A stretch of 31,281 nt of DNA from Anaerolineae bacterium (GCA_030673735.1 DAOVIK010000001.1:1-31281), one strand, 5' to 3'. Positions 16,293-25,272 are shown, numbered from the stretch's first letter. Numbers and translations: made by a program. Notes: generated by a model from the letters alone, not told the origin.

Positions 16293-16544
16293 CTATATCG
16301 GCTCGTGCTTGCCTCCGAAATCCCCCGGCGCTCTCAGCAGTCGCCAAGCGCTCTCGCTCTGTAGATAGGCCAACTCATACACCTGCCCTACAGGCGCCAT
16401 TACCAGCATGTGTTGCGCTCCCTCATGCTCCCAGCGCCTCCCCAAAGACATGATGACATACCGGCGACCTCGCCAGAAGAAGGCGGTCGGGCGCGGTGTT
16501 CCGTCGCGATCGAATTGCGCCTCGACCTCGATGGGCTCGTTCAT
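16293..16544 (-). CDS. small DUF6504-like protein
   Basis: 83 residues from the ATG at 16544, which overlaps the TGA of the upstream pncC gene (ATGA), so it is translationally coupled. The frame is open further upstream but that part is antisense-like shadow of pncC. Features: an N-terminal acidic strand, then PTAFFWRGRRYVIMSLGRRW and later VYELAYLQSESAWRLLRAPG, matching the pattern of the DUF6504 family as I remember it from actinobacteria. No catalytic motif or membrane segment. Function unknown. Confidence 0.7.
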   Translation of the reverse strand: MNEPIEVEAQFDRDGTPRPTAFFWRGRRYVIMSLGRRWEHEGAQHMLVMAPVGQVYELAYLQSESAWRLLRAPGDFGGKHEPI

Positions 16545-17023
16545 GCTCGCTCCTCGAGTTCGTCGAGCAGCAACTTCAGAGCCGCCTCGGCAGAGTTGTT
16601 CTTGTTCTCTGCCCGATCGCCGCTCCACTCGTAACGCTCGGCGCGCTCCCCCGTTGGGGTGATCACCGCAATCCAAGTAAGTCCCACGGGCTTTTGCGCC
16701 GTTCCACCCCCGGGTCCGGCAATGCCCGTGACCGCCACACCGACTTGCGCGCCGAGCGCTTTCCGAACTCCACGCGCCATCTCTAATGCGCACTGACGGC
16801 TCACTGCACCATGCTGTGCTAGCGTTTCACCGCGTACACCCAGCACGGCTTGTTTGACCGTATCGGCATAGCTCACCACGCCTCCCAGAAAGTACTGCGA
16901 TGAGCCAGGAGCGCTGGTCACAAGGTGAGCAATCAAACCGCCCGTGCTCGATTCGGCCACGGCCATGGTCAAGCCTCTGGCTCTCATCGTCTCTCCCACG
17001 GAGACCTCAAGTGGTGTCTTCAT
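16541..17023 (-). CDS. pncC: nicotinamide-nucleotide amidohydrolase (CinA C-terminal domain, PncC)
   Basis: 160 residues, the stand-alone CinA-C form without the N-terminal MoaB-like domain. Hallmarks: AVAESSTGGLIAHLVTSAPG with the catalytic Ser, FLGGVVSYADTVKQAVLGV, HGAVSRQCALEMARGV, and VAVTGIAGPGGGTAQKPVGL. It deamidates NMN to nicotinic acid mononucleotide in pyridine-nucleotide recycling. The ATG is preceded by AGGAGA, and a TATAAT lies about 36 bases upstream on the same strand. It overlaps the small DUF6504-like gene by four bases. Confidence 0.93.
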   Translation of the reverse strand: MKTPLEVSVGETMRARGLTMAVAESSTGGLIAHLVTSAPGSSQYFLGGVVSYADTVKQAVLGVRGETLAQHGAVSRQCALEMARGVRKALGAQVGVAVTGIAGPGGGTAQKPVGLTWIAVITPTGERAERYEWSGDRAENKNNSAEAALKLLLDELEERA

Positions 17024-17058
17024 GCCAATCTCCTGTTTTCGACCATCTCTCGAAATGG

Positions 17059-17064
17059 ATTATA
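17059..17064 (-). promoter_or_regulatory. -10 element of pncC
   Basis: TATAAT on the minus strand, about 36 bases before the ATG; I see no good -35. It lies back to back with the xseA promoter. Confidence 0.5.
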
Positions 17065-17074
17065 TACGCACCTG

Positions 17075-17103
17075 TTGACAGCCCTCTGTGCCAAAGGTAT
17101 GCT
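17075..17103 (+). promoter_or_regulatory. promoter of xseA
   Basis: TTGACA (17075-17080), 17-base spacer, TATGCT (17098-17103). The expected start of transcription near 17110 lies after the in-frame ATG at 17099, so translation must start further down, at 17144. Confidence 0.7.
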
Positions 17104-17143
17104 TCGAATCGTGAGCCAGCTTTCGTTCTTGGGCCTGGAGCAG

Positions 17144-18352
17144 ATGGTCTGGTCGGTAGCGGATCTCAACCGCTATCTCAGACAAATACTTGAGAGCGAT
17201 TATCGCCTGCAAGATATGTGGGTTGCAGGTGAGATTTCGAATCTTTCCCGCCCTGCCTCAGGCCACGTGTACTTCACTCTCAAGGATGCCCAAGCTTCCT
17301 TGCGCTGTGTTGTCTGGCGTCCAGATGCCGCACGTTTGCCCCGATCGATCGAAGAGGGCTTGGCCGTCGAAGTGCACGGCCACATCAGCGTCTATGAAAC
17401 TGGAGGGCAATACCAACTCTACGTCGATGATCTTCGCCCCGCCGGAGAAGGCTTGCTCTATCAAGAATTCCTGCGCCTCAAAGCACAGTTGGAAAGCGAA
17501 GGTCTGTTTGCACCGGAGCGAAAACGCCCTCTGCCTGACTGGCCCAAGCGCATCGGTGTGGTTACCTCACCCACCGGCGCAGCACTGCGCGACGTTCTCA
17601 ACGTTCTGCGGCGTCGTTTCCCATTGGCCGAAGTGATCCTGGCTCCTACAGCCGTGCAGGGGGAGAATGCGCCAGCCGGCATCATCGAGGCCCTTGGCGC
17701 ACTCAATCAGCACACGAAACCGGACGTCATCTTGTTGGTTCGCGGCGGAGGATCCATCGAAGACCTTTGGGCCTTTAACGACGAAAGTGTGGCTCGCGCG
17801 GTAGCGGCATCTCAGGCTCCGGTTGTCAGCGGCATCGGCCACGAGACCGATTTCACGATCGCTGACTTCACCGCCGATGTGCGGGCTCCCACGCCCTCTG
17901 CGGCCGCCGAAATCGCCACACCCGATGGCGCTCAATTAGCCATCAGTGTGGAACAGCGGCAGCAGGCTCTTGGGCGATCCTTGCGTGATCCGCTGCAAAA
18001 ATCGCGCTTGGCGCTGGACGCTCGAAAGGCCGCCCTGCTTCGCGCCTCTCCCCGCGCAATCATCCTCAACGCCAAGCAGCGCATCGATGATCTCCTGCGG
18101 CGCGCACAAGCAGCATCCTCCTATGATCTTAGTCTGAAACAGGAGGCCCTATTGGGACTTGCGCAAACGCTGCGCGCAGTAGGTCCTGTTTCCGTGCTGG
18201 CACGCGGCTACGCCGTCGTGCAACGCAGCGATGATAGATCCGTGGTGCGCTCGGTTGCTCAGGTATCTCCCGGCGATGCCTTGGATGTTCGCGTCAGTGA
18301 TGGTGACTTCGGCGTTGAAGTGGCCAAGAAAGCTGGGGACCAGAAAGCATAG
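17144..18352 (+). CDS. xseA: exodeoxyribonuclease VII large subunit
   Basis: 402 residues from the ATG at 17144, chosen because it follows the promoter and a GGAG five bases upstream; longer frames start upstream of or within the promoter. Domains: N-terminal OB fold (WSVADLNRYLRQIL, WVAGEISNLSRPASGHVYFTLKD), then the catalytic domain with RIGVVTSPTGAALRDVLNVL, LLVRGGGSIEDLWAFNDE and SGIGHETDFTIADFTADVRAPTPSAAAE, and a coiled-coil C terminus ending LARGYAVVQ. It degrades single-stranded DNA bidirectionally with the XseB subunit, whose gene follows. Confidence 0.95.
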   Translation: MVWSVADLNRYLRQILESDYRLQDMWVAGEISNLSRPASGHVYFTLKDAQASLRCVVWRPDAARLPRSIEEGLAVEVHGHISVYETGGQYQLYVDDLRPAGEGLLYQEFLRLKAQLESEGLFAPERKRPLPDWPKRIGVVTSPTGAALRDVLNVLRRRFPLAEVILAPTAVQGENAPAGIIEALGALNQHTKPDVILLVRGGGSIEDLWAFNDESVARAVAASQAPVVSGIGHETDFTIADFTADVRAPTPSAAAEIATPDGAQLAISVEQRQQALGRSLRDPLQKSRLALDARKAALLRASPRAIILNAKQRIDDLLRRAQAASSYDLSLKQEALLGLAQTLRAVGPVSVLARGYAVVQRSDDRSVVRSVAQVSPGDALDVRVSDGDFGVEVAKKAGDQKA

Positions 18353-18419
18353 GCCACAAGATCAACCTGTGGGAAATCTGCATACGTGACATCCGGGGTG
18401 GATGCATCCAGGAGGGACG

Positions 18420-18668
18420 ATGGCAAAGAAGAAGACCGTAAGCCAGTTCTCCTACGAAGAAGCGTTCCAGGAGTTAGATTCCATCGTCGCCCAGCTTGAG
18501 GGTGGAGAACTCCCATTGGAGAAAGCCCTGAAGCTGTTCGAACGCGGCCAGAAGTTGGCCACACGCTGCAATGAGCTGCTTGAGAAGGCCGAATTGAAGC
18601 TACGCAAATTGGTGCCGGATGATGCGGGCGAGTTCGTCGAAACCGAGTTCGATCCCGAGGAGGTATGA
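18420..18668 (+). CDS. xseB: exodeoxyribonuclease VII small subunit
   Basis: 82 residues from the ATG at 18420, with AGGAGG just upstream; a longer frame from 18402 is less likely. The family core is clear: FSYEEAFQELDSIVAQLEGG, LPLEKALKLFERGQKLATRC and the C-terminal helix. It binds XseA to form exonuclease VII. It lies 67 bases after xseA and should be co-transcribed. The acidic C-terminal tail (ETEFDPEEV) is slightly longer than usual. Confidence 0.93.
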   Translation: MAKKKTVSQFSYEEAFQELDSIVAQLEGGELPLEKALKLFERGQKLATRCNELLEKAELKLRKLVPDDAGEFVETEFDPEEV

Positions 18669-18745
18669 GCCTTAGAGTGCAGGAGCGACGCTGTACCGAA
18701 GAATCCGATGCGTTCTTAGTTGGAGCGTGTCTCGTTATTGCGCCA

Positions 18746-20308
18746 TCAAGACTTCGATAGCAGCCGGGGAAGTTGCCTCGCTTCAGGGGCTTTCAGCAGC
18801 AGCGCAGCCAGCCAGTAGACTACCCCCCCAATCGCTACGCCACCTATCCCAAGGATCCAAGAAGCAGAGCTCTCCATTACGGCCATCCACGCGAAGACGA
18901 CCAGCGCCATCAACGACGATGCAATCACCGTCGCCAGCAGGCCGCGCCGGATGCGCGCCAGGTCCAGACCCTGCAAACGGCGGCTCATCAACCACAGCAG
19001 GACCGCCGATTCGATGGCCGTTGCCAATGAATTGGCCAGTGCCAGCCCACCAAGCGGCATCCACCCAATACGGGCAAAGAGCGCGGAGAAGCCCAAACTG
19101 AAGATGACATTGAGGGTCATGGCGGCGGCACCCACCAGCGCCGGGGTGCGTGTGTCCTTCATGGCATAAAAGGCGCGCGACACAATCTCAAGCAAGGAGT
19201 GGCCGACCAATCCGGCAGCGAACCATAGCAAAGCCCAAGCGACCTGCTCGGTAGACTGAGCGTCGAACGCGCCACGCTGAAACAAAAGGGCGACCAGAGG
19301 ACGGCGCAACAAGATCAAGCCCAGGCTTGCCGGAAGCGAGAGGAAAACCACCCCGCGCAGTGTGTTCGCCAGCGAACTGCGCATTTCCGTGATCTTTCCG
19401 CGCGCTACCTGCTCCGAGAACGTCGGCAGCGCCGCGATGGCAATCGCTTGTGCGATCACTCCCTGCGGCATCAGCATCAGCACGAATCCCAGGGTGATCC
19501 CCGTAAGGCTGCCGACGGGCTGCATCGAGGCCAGGATGGTGTTTACCAAGAAGTTGAGTTGTACGACGGCAGAACCTAACAAACGTGGAGGTATCAGCCG
19601 GCCCACCTGTCTCACGGCGGCATCCCGCAATCCGAGTGTCAGGTGGTAGCGTGGTCTGCCCTTGGGCAAGGCAGGTAGCTGGATTGCCAAGTGCATCACG
19701 GCTCCCAGGATTACGCCCCAAGCCAAGCCCAAGATACCCATGCGCGGCGCCAACACCAACACACCAACGATCCATCCCAGCCAAGACATCGTGGGGGCAA
19801 GCGCCGGAAGGAGAAAGTGCTGCTGTGCATTGAGGATCCCCATTAACAATCCGCTCAGGCCATAAATCACAGCCGTCGGCAGCAACAGGCGCAGCAGCGT
19901 TACCGTCAGGTGTTGTTGCTCAACCGCAAACCCCGGAGCGAGCGCGTGGCGCACCAACCACGGAGCAAAGATCCACACCACCGCCGCTCCAACGCTCATG
20001 ATGACGAGCACCAAGTTGGCAATCGACGATGCCAGATGCCATGCCCCTGCTCGATCATCACGGGTAAGGAAGTCGGTGAAAGTGGGAATGAAAGCCGATC
20101 CCAATGCCCCCGCCGCCATCAGGCTGAAAAGCAGGTCCGGAACCCGGTTGGCGGCGTTGAAAGCATCGATCTCTGTGCCTGTGCCGAATCCGCCGGTCAC
20201 CAGCACCCATTTGACCAAGCCGGTCAGGCTGGAGAGCACGAAGCCCACCATAACCACCCCAGCAGCTCGGGCTATCTGGCGATCCGCGGAAGCGTAGCTG
20301 TCGCTCAC
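18746..20308 (-). CDS. murJ: lipid II flippase MurJ (MviN)
   Basis: 520 residues, usual length, with about 14 hydrophobic segments. Recognisable stretches: SSLTGLVKWVLVTGGFGTG near the N terminus, AFNAANRVPDLLFSLMAAGALGSAFIPTF, ALAPTMSWLGWIVG, LGFVLMLMPQGVIAQAIAIAALPTFSEQVARG and a C-terminal ALFARIGWMPLGGLALANSL. It moves lipid II across the cytoplasmic membrane for peptidoglycan synthesis. The start is a GTG eight bases after a TATAAT, so the mRNA is probably leaderless. Confidence 0.93.
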   Translation of the reverse strand: MSDSYASADRQIARAAGVVMVGFVLSSLTGLVKWVLVTGGFGTGTEIDAFNAANRVPDLLFSLMAAGALGSAFIPTFTDFLTRDDRAGAWHLASSIANLVLVIMSVGAAVVWIFAPWLVRHALAPGFAVEQQHLTVTLLRLLLPTAVIYGLSGLLMGILNAQQHFLLPALAPTMSWLGWIVGVLVLAPRMGILGLAWGVILGAVMHLAIQLPALPKGRPRYHLTLGLRDAAVRQVGRLIPPRLLGSAVVQLNFLVNTILASMQPVGSLTGITLGFVLMLMPQGVIAQAIAIAALPTFSEQVARGKITEMRSSLANTLRGVVFLSLPASLGLILLRRPLVALLFQRGAFDAQSTEQVAWALLWFAAGLVGHSLLEIVSRAFYAMKDTRTPALVGAAAMTLNVIFSLGFSALFARIGWMPLGGLALANSLATAIESAVLLWLMSRRLQGLDLARIRRGLLATVIASSLMALVVFAWMAVMESSASWILGIGGVAIGGVVYWLAALLLKAPEARQLPRLLSKS

Positions 20309-20316
20309 AAGGGGTG

Positions 20317-20322
20317 ATTATA
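20317..20322 (-). promoter_or_regulatory. extended -10 of murJ, leaderless arrangement
   Basis: TGCTATAAT on the minus strand, with only eight bases to the GTG start codon; no clear -35 is visible, as expected of an extended -10 promoter. Confidence 0.6.
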
Positions 20323-20482
20323 GCAGTGCGCAGGATCGATTCCCATTGTTGGAAATCATCTCATCAACAAGTGCGGCAATCCCACGATGCAGGCTCGATC
20401 CTACCCCTCCCTCAGCCATCCGAGCGCCGGTGGATGGTGTACACTTGCGGAGAGTTGTGAGCTTCAAAGCAGGATAGCCCGG

Positions 20483-20962
20483 ATGGCAAAGAAATCTAAA
20501 CCCCGTCAAAGTTCCGACGATTGCTTGATCTGCCGCAAGCATAGCAGAGAAGCTACGGCACCCGGCGGCGCGATCTATTCGGATCCCCTGATCTACGCCG
20601 GGCACGCATCCTTTCCTGCGGACGAGACGGTCACCTATCCCGGCATTCTGGTGATCGAGCCTCGCCGACACATTCCCGGACCCGAGGATCTAACCGATGA
20701 TGAGGCAGTAGCTATCGGGCTCCAGATCGCCCGCCTCAGCCGGGCGCTCAAAGCGCGTACGGACGCCGAGCATGTATACATCTTCAGGCTGGGTCATCAC
20801 GTTCCACACCTACACGTCTTCCTGGTACCACGCTACCCAGGGACGCCCCGCCAGTATTGGGGAGTGCGCGTCGACGAATGGCCTGAGGGACCTCGCGCCA
20901 ATGCCCAAGAGATCGAAGCTCTTTGCACAGGGTTGCGCTCCTTCTTGCAGGACCAGGCTTGA
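20483..20962 (+). CDS. HIT-family nucleotide-binding protein, third motif His missing
   Basis: 159 residues from the ATG at 20483, with AGGA about ten bases upstream. The N-terminal CLICRKHSRE zinc knuckle and the later HHVPH109-L-H111-V-F113-LVP form the HIT core, but the third His of the HxHxHxx motif is Phe. The middle His, the nucleophile, is kept. HIT hydrolases split nucleoside phosphoramidates, Ap4A or similar; activity here is uncertain. It precedes a methyltransferase gene by 65 bases in the same direction. Confidence 0.85.
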   Translation: MAKKSKPRQSSDDCLICRKHSREATAPGGAIYSDPLIYAGHASFPADETVTYPGILVIEPRRHIPGPEDLTDDEAVAIGLQIARLSRALKARTDAEHVYIFRLGHHVPHLHVFLVPRYPGTPRQYWGVRVDEWPEGPRANAQEIEALCTGLRSFLQDQA

Positions 20963-20982
20963 AGTGCCAGCGCACATATCAA

Positions 20983-20999
20983 GTATGTGACATCAGGGT
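20983..20999. repeat. short inverted repeat between HIT and methyltransferase genes
   Basis: The sequence CACATATCAAGTATGTG is a 6-bp inverted repeat (CACATA / TATGTG) with a 5-base loop, near 20973-20990; coordinates approximate. It could be a weak terminator or operator. Confidence 0.3.
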
Positions 21000-21027
21000 T
21001 GATCAGCTTATGTAATAAACCGGAGCG

Positions 21028-21744
21028 ATGAAGATGTTCGCCAAATCCGCAGCACTGTACGATGCGATCTATTCCTTCAAGGATTACCAGAACGAGACCA
21101 AGATCTTGCGAGAGTTGATCGAGCGCCATAAGCAAAGCGACGGAACGGATCTCTTGGATGTTGCATGTGGAACAGGCGCGCACATCGCTTTTCTACGTTC
21201 GCATTATCGTGTCGTAGGTCTCGATCTCGACCCACAAATGGTTGAAATAGCACGTCAGAAGTTTCCTGAGATCATCTTTCACGAAGACGATATGGTGGAT
21301 TTCACACTCGATCAGAAGTTCGATGTCGTGGTATGCCTCTTCAGTTCGATCGGCTATCTAAAGACAGAAAATCGTCTATTTGCCGCCGTGCACAATATGG
21401 CGCGGCACCTCAAAACAGGCGGCGTTCTGGCCATTGAACCCTGGTTGACCCCGGATGTCTTTCAATCCGGCACGGTCCACGCCACGAATGTCGATCAGCC
21501 CGAGCTCAAAGTCGCCCGCATGAACATCAGCCAAGTTGAGGGTGATCTCTCGGTGTTTGACTTTCACTACCTTGTGGCCACTCCCCAAGGAATTGAGCAT
21601 TTCACCGAACGCCATGAACTCGGGCTTTACTCACATGATCAGTACACGCAGGCGCTCGAGCGGGCGGGCCTCGTTGTCATCCATGATCCTCATGGCCTCA
21701 GTGGAAGAGGGCTTTACCTTGGCGTGGCTTCTACAGCTGAATAA
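21028..21744 (+). CDS. SAM-dependent methyltransferase (class I)
   Basis: 238 residues. Motif I LLDVACGTGAHIAFL, motif II acidic VVGLDLDPQMVEIARQKFP and motif post-I FDVVVCLFSSIGYL are clear. The insert IEPWLTPDVFQSGTVHA and the fold resemble N-methyltransferases of amino sugars (TylM1/DesVI type), but no sugar-biosynthesis genes are nearby, so the substrate is unknown. CGGAG lies just upstream of the ATG. The stop codon overlaps a 9-bp hairpin. Confidence 0.85.
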   Translation: MKMFAKSAALYDAIYSFKDYQNETKILRELIERHKQSDGTDLLDVACGTGAHIAFLRSHYRVVGLDLDPQMVEIARQKFPEIIFHEDDMVDFTLDQKFDVVVCLFSSIGYLKTENRLFAAVHNMARHLKTGGVLAIEPWLTPDVFQSGTVHATNVDQPELKVARMNISQVEGDLSVFDFHYLVATPQGIEHFTERHELGLYSHDQYTQALERAGLVVIHDPHGLSGRGLYLGVASTAE

Positions 21745-21765
21745 GGCAATGAATGAGCCTTATTC
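21739..21765 (+). terminator. hairpin overlapping methyltransferase stop
   Basis: GAATAAGGC / GCCTTATTC form a perfect 9-bp stem with a 9-base loop; the stop codon TAA lies in the left arm. There is no T run, so it is a weak terminator candidate or mRNA stabiliser. Confidence 0.4.
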
Positions 21766-21882
21766 CCCGGCGCAGAGATTGGTGGGGGGAAACCCGCCCC
21801 TAAGGGGGCATAGCTACATTGTGAGTTCATGGCTGTACAATGGGCCAGAATTGCAGCAGCGGGTGCACCAAGAGGAGGATTG

Positions 21883-24800
21883 ATGGCCGCCAATAAAGAT
21901 AGGTTCTTGGGTGAGTTGCGCTTCGGGCAACGGCTCACGACTAGCGTCCGGGTAGCCGCCAGCGGGGTTTCCCTCTTCCTCGGGTTGATCTTTCTCGTTG
22001 CTGGCCCATCGCTGCAACTCGTTGGAAGCCTCTCCAGCGCAGCAGCCTTGGTCGCGGGTCTGGCAATCGCACTGACGCTGTTGAACATCTTTGAGTTGCT
22101 CGGCGGCAGCGGCGTGCGCGGGGGAACCTACATTCTTGTTCAAGAGACTGTCGAAGGTATTTGGGGCTTCATCACCGGATGGGCAATCGTTGCCGCCACG
22201 CTGGCGCTAAGCGCCGCCTTTGCCAGATCCGCCGCTGCTCACATTCTCCTGCTTTTCCCATTCTTGCCTATTGGCGAGGGACCGGTGGCATTGATCATCG
22301 GAACCTTGTTGATCCTGATACAGGTTTTCCGCCTGCTTCCTCGTCGGCAACGCTTGTGGTCTGTCGTGCTGACATTGCTCATCACTCTCATGCTCGTGTT
22401 GTTGTCATCCTTGTCGGCCTTCGATTCAGCGAACCTTCAGCCCGCAACACCGCCCAGACCCGGCGACTTCCTGCACGTCAGTGCATGGATCGCCATCGGC
22501 TACGTAGCTATCGAAGCCATTCTTGCCACGCGGCGTCAAGTGCGAGATGTGGCTCAACGACTGCCGCGTGCCCTTTTACTCACCCTCTCGGTAGGTATTT
22601 TCGCGATCATCCTGGCAACCTTGCTGGCTGCCGCGCTTCCAACAGCCGAATCCCCTTCGCTTGGAACGGCATTTGTGGTCGCAGTGGGCACCTTCGGTTG
22701 GCCCCCGAGTTGGGTTGTGACCATCATTGGCATCCTTGCCACAATTATGGCAACCAGCGCAAGTTTGATGACCTGCGCGCGACAGATCAACGTATTCAGC
22801 CAACAAGGCACCATTCCAGCTGCAATACGCCGGCTGCGCTCGCCATTCCGTCTTCCGCCGCTTCTATTTGGCGCCTTGTTTCTGCTTTCCGCACCATTGA
22901 TGATATTGGTGCCAGCCAATTGGCTCACCAATCTTTCGGCGGCTGCTTTTCTGGTTTCTATGATCCTCCTATGCTCGGCTGCGATTTACAGCCGACGCGC
23001 CGAGCCCGATCGGCGACGCCCCTTCCTGCTGCCATTCTTCCCACTCGTGCCCGGAATTGCATTGGCCCTCAACGTCGCCCTGCTATTGGCCGTTCCGGGC
23101 TTGCCCCTGCTCGCGCTGGCAATTTGGCTGGCGGTGGGACTGATCTTCTATATGGCATACGCACGCACTCACCAAATGGAAGCCCAGGAGGGCGTGCTGA
23201 CCTTCGGACCGGACCCACACCGTGCCAAGCCCGAAGATGTCTACCGTATTCTGGTGCCCCTCAGCGAGACCCTTGAGCGCCAATTCATGCTCGATATGGC
23301 AACCGCGCTGGCAAGCCAGATGAATGGCGAGGTTGTCCCTCTGCAGGTGATCCGGGTTGCGGATCCCCTGGCGATCGAACGCGGCAAGCGAGTTGCTCGC
23401 GAGCGCAACACGCTCTTTCAATGGTCGACGCGGGTGGCCGCGGATAGCGGTGTTCCCGCGTTCCCGGTCACCAGGCTGGCTCGTAGCGTTTCTGAAGGAA
23501 TTCTGGATACTGCCAGCGAAGAGCAATGTGATTTGATCCTCATGTCATGGGTCATCGATGCCGGCGCGCGCGGAGGGCACATGGGGCATGTGCTTGATCC
23601 GGTGGTGCGCCGCGCGCCATGCGATGTTGCCGTGGTGGCGCTGCAACACGATCAACTTCGCGAAGCCGACGAAGCTTCTACTCCTGGTGAACCCGCCCCC
23701 TCAACGCGTGTTCAGCGCATCATCGTGCCCACTGCGGGAGGACCTCACGCACCTTTGGCCACACGCTTGGCCTTGATGCTGGCCCGGCAGTATGGCGCCA
23801 ACACAACGGCGGTCTACGTAGCCGATGCGCAAGCCACGCCGGCGGAAATCGAGGAAGGGCATAGCTATATCCAACAAACCCTGGCAAAAATGCGCCAACA
23901 GGCCCAGCAACTGGCCACCTCGGATGATGAAATCGCCGCGTTGGCTGAGCTTCCCATCGAAAGCCATGTCGTTCCGGCTGACAGCGTCGTGCAGGGCATC
24001 ACTGGATCAGCAGAAGAGAGCGATCTGCTGTTCATCGGGGCTTCTGAGGAGAGCCTGATCGACCAAGTATTGTTCGGCACCATACCCGAGCAAGTGGCGC
24101 GCACATGCCCGGCGCCCGTCGTGATGGTCAAGCGCTACCGCGGCTTGCCACGCTTCTGGATGCAACGCGTTTGGGATGCTATCAGCCAAGGCTTGCCAAA
24201 TCTCACCCGCCAGCAGCAACTGTCGGTTTACAAAGAGGTGCGCAAGAACGCAATTCCTTCGGTCGACTACTTCGTCATGATCGGCCTGTCTGCCATCATT
24301 GCCACGTACGGCTTGCTTCAGGACAGCAGCGCAGTGATCATCGGTGCGATGCTCGTAGCCCCGCTGTTCACTCCCATCCTGGCCCTCAGCCTGGCGCTTG
24401 TTCAGGCTGATATCCGCCTGCTCAGGCTCGCGGTGGAGGCAACGCTCAAGGGTATCGCCTTGGCCATCGGTGTGGCCGTTTTTCTGACCGCTCTTTCCCC
24501 GCTTCGAGGCGTAACCTCCGAGATCGCAGCCCGAAGCCAACCCAACCTGTTCGATCTTGCTGTGGCGCTGGCCTCCGGCGCTGCGGGCGCGTATGCTGTG
24601 GCTCGCAAGGATGTTGCCACCGCGCTCCCGGGAGTAGCCATCGCTGCCGCGCTCGTGCCGCCCTTGGGCACAATTGGTGTCGGCTTGGCGCTGGGTGAGA
24701 TCACCGTTGCCAGAGGCGGAACCCTGCTCTTCTCTACCAACTTGATCGCCATCGTCCTGGCGGGCACGATCACGCTCCTGCTGCTGGGGTTCCGGCCCGA

Positions 24801-25167
24801 AGGACGCGGAATTCAGCGCGAGCGTCTTCGTATGGGTATCGTGATCTCCTTGGTGCTGCTCGTGCTGATCTCGATACCGCTTGCCGCGGTGTTCGTCAAT
24901 GCCGTGCAGGAATCTAGCACCAGACAAGCCATCCAGCGTGTGCTGACGCGCCAGCTAGACGACCTACCGGACCTGGTACTGGTAGAGTTCGATTTCGAGG
25001 AAGATGGGGACCAATTGAACGTGGTGGCCACTCTTTACGCCCGCGCTGAAGTGGAACCCGAAACTGCGTTACGTCTCGACAATGAGTTGGAACGGCAACT
25101 GCGGCAGCCGGTTCACCTGCACATCGTGAGTATTCCGGTGGTGGAGATTGACGCATCGCAACCCTGA
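21883..25167 (+). CDS. fusion: APC-type permease + two UspA domains + DUF389 membrane domain
   Basis: 1094 residues from the ATG at 21883, chosen because GAGGAGG lies just upstream. Residues ~1-445 form an APC-superfamily permease with about 12 membrane segments (GVRGGTYILVQETV, SASLMTCARQINVFSQQG). Residues ~454-590 are a universal-stress domain (RILVPLSE; GHMGHVLDPVVRRAPCDVAVV), and ~609-750 a second (RIIVPTAGG; GASEESLIDQVLFGTIPEQV). From ~790 a DUF389 membrane domain follows (GLLQDSSAVIIGAMLVAPLF, PGVAIAAALVPPLGTIGVG), ending in a cytoplasmic alpha/beta tail. The UspA domains probably face the cytosol and bind nucleotide, perhaps gating transport (inference). Substrate unknown. The triple fusion is unusual, as far as I know. 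Confidence 0.85.
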   Translation: MAANKDRFLGELRFGQRLTTSVRVAASGVSLFLGLIFLVAGPSLQLVGSLSSAAALVAGLAIALTLLNIFELLGGSGVRGGTYILVQETVEGIWGFITGWAIVAATLALSAAFARSAAAHILLLFPFLPIGEGPVALIIGTLLILIQVFRLLPRRQRLWSVVLTLLITLMLVLLSSLSAFDSANLQPATPPRPGDFLHVSAWIAIGYVAIEAILATRRQVRDVAQRLPRALLLTLSVGIFAIILATLLAAALPTAESPSLGTAFVVAVGTFGWPPSWVVTIIGILATIMATSASLMTCARQINVFSQQGTIPAAIRRLRSPFRLPPLLFGALFLLSAPLMILVPANWLTNLSAAAFLVSMILLCSAAIYSRRAEPDRRRPFLLPFFPLVPGIALALNVALLLAVPGLPLLALAIWLAVGLIFYMAYARTHQMEAQEGVLTFGPDPHRAKPEDVYRILVPLSETLERQFMLDMATALASQMNGEVVPLQVIRVADPLAIERGKRVARERNTLFQWSTRVAADSGVPAFPVTRLARSVSEGILDTASEEQCDLILMSWVIDAGARGGHMGHVLDPVVRRAPCDVAVVALQHDQLREADEASTPGEPAPSTRVQRIIVPTAGGPHAPLATRLALMLARQYGANTTAVYVADAQATPAEIEEGHSYIQQTLAKMRQQAQQLATSDDEIAALAELPIESHVVPADSVVQGITGSAEESDLLFIGASEESLIDQVLFGTIPEQVARTCPAPVVMVKRYRGLPRFWMQRVWDAISQGLPNLTRQQQLSVYKEVRKNAIPSVDYFVMIGLSAIIATYGLLQDSSAVIIGAMLVAPLFTPILALSLALVQADIRLLRLAVEATLKGIALAIGVAVFLTALSPLRGVTSEIAARSQPNLFDLAVALASGAAGAYAVARKDVATALPGVAIAAALVPPLGTIGVGLALGEITVARGGTLLFSTNLIAIVLAGTITLLLLGFRPEGRGIQRERLRMGIVISLVLLVLISIPLAAVFVNAVQESSTRQAIQRVLTRQLDDLPDLVLVEFDFEEDGDQLNVVATLYARAEVEPETALRLDNELERQLRQPVHLHIVSIPVVEIDASQP

Positions 25168-25247
25168 CGCACAGCAGCCTTACTGGTCGCACATAAAAAG
25201 AGATCACTTAGCCGAGACATGGTTGAGTGCTTGCATTTAACGCGAGT

Positions 25248-25272
25248 GAGCCGGGGACGCCGACCCCGGCTC
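25248..25272. terminator. hairpin after the large fusion gene
   Basis: GAGCCGGGG / CCCCGGCTC, a perfect 9-bp GC stem with a 7-base loop, 81 bases after the stop. No T run follows, so termination would be weak. Confidence 0.45.

Noticed and set aside
24007..24927. 306-residue antisense frame opposite the fusion gene
   Set aside because: Gln/Arg/His-rich translation typical of a shadow of a hydrophobic coding strand; no motif.
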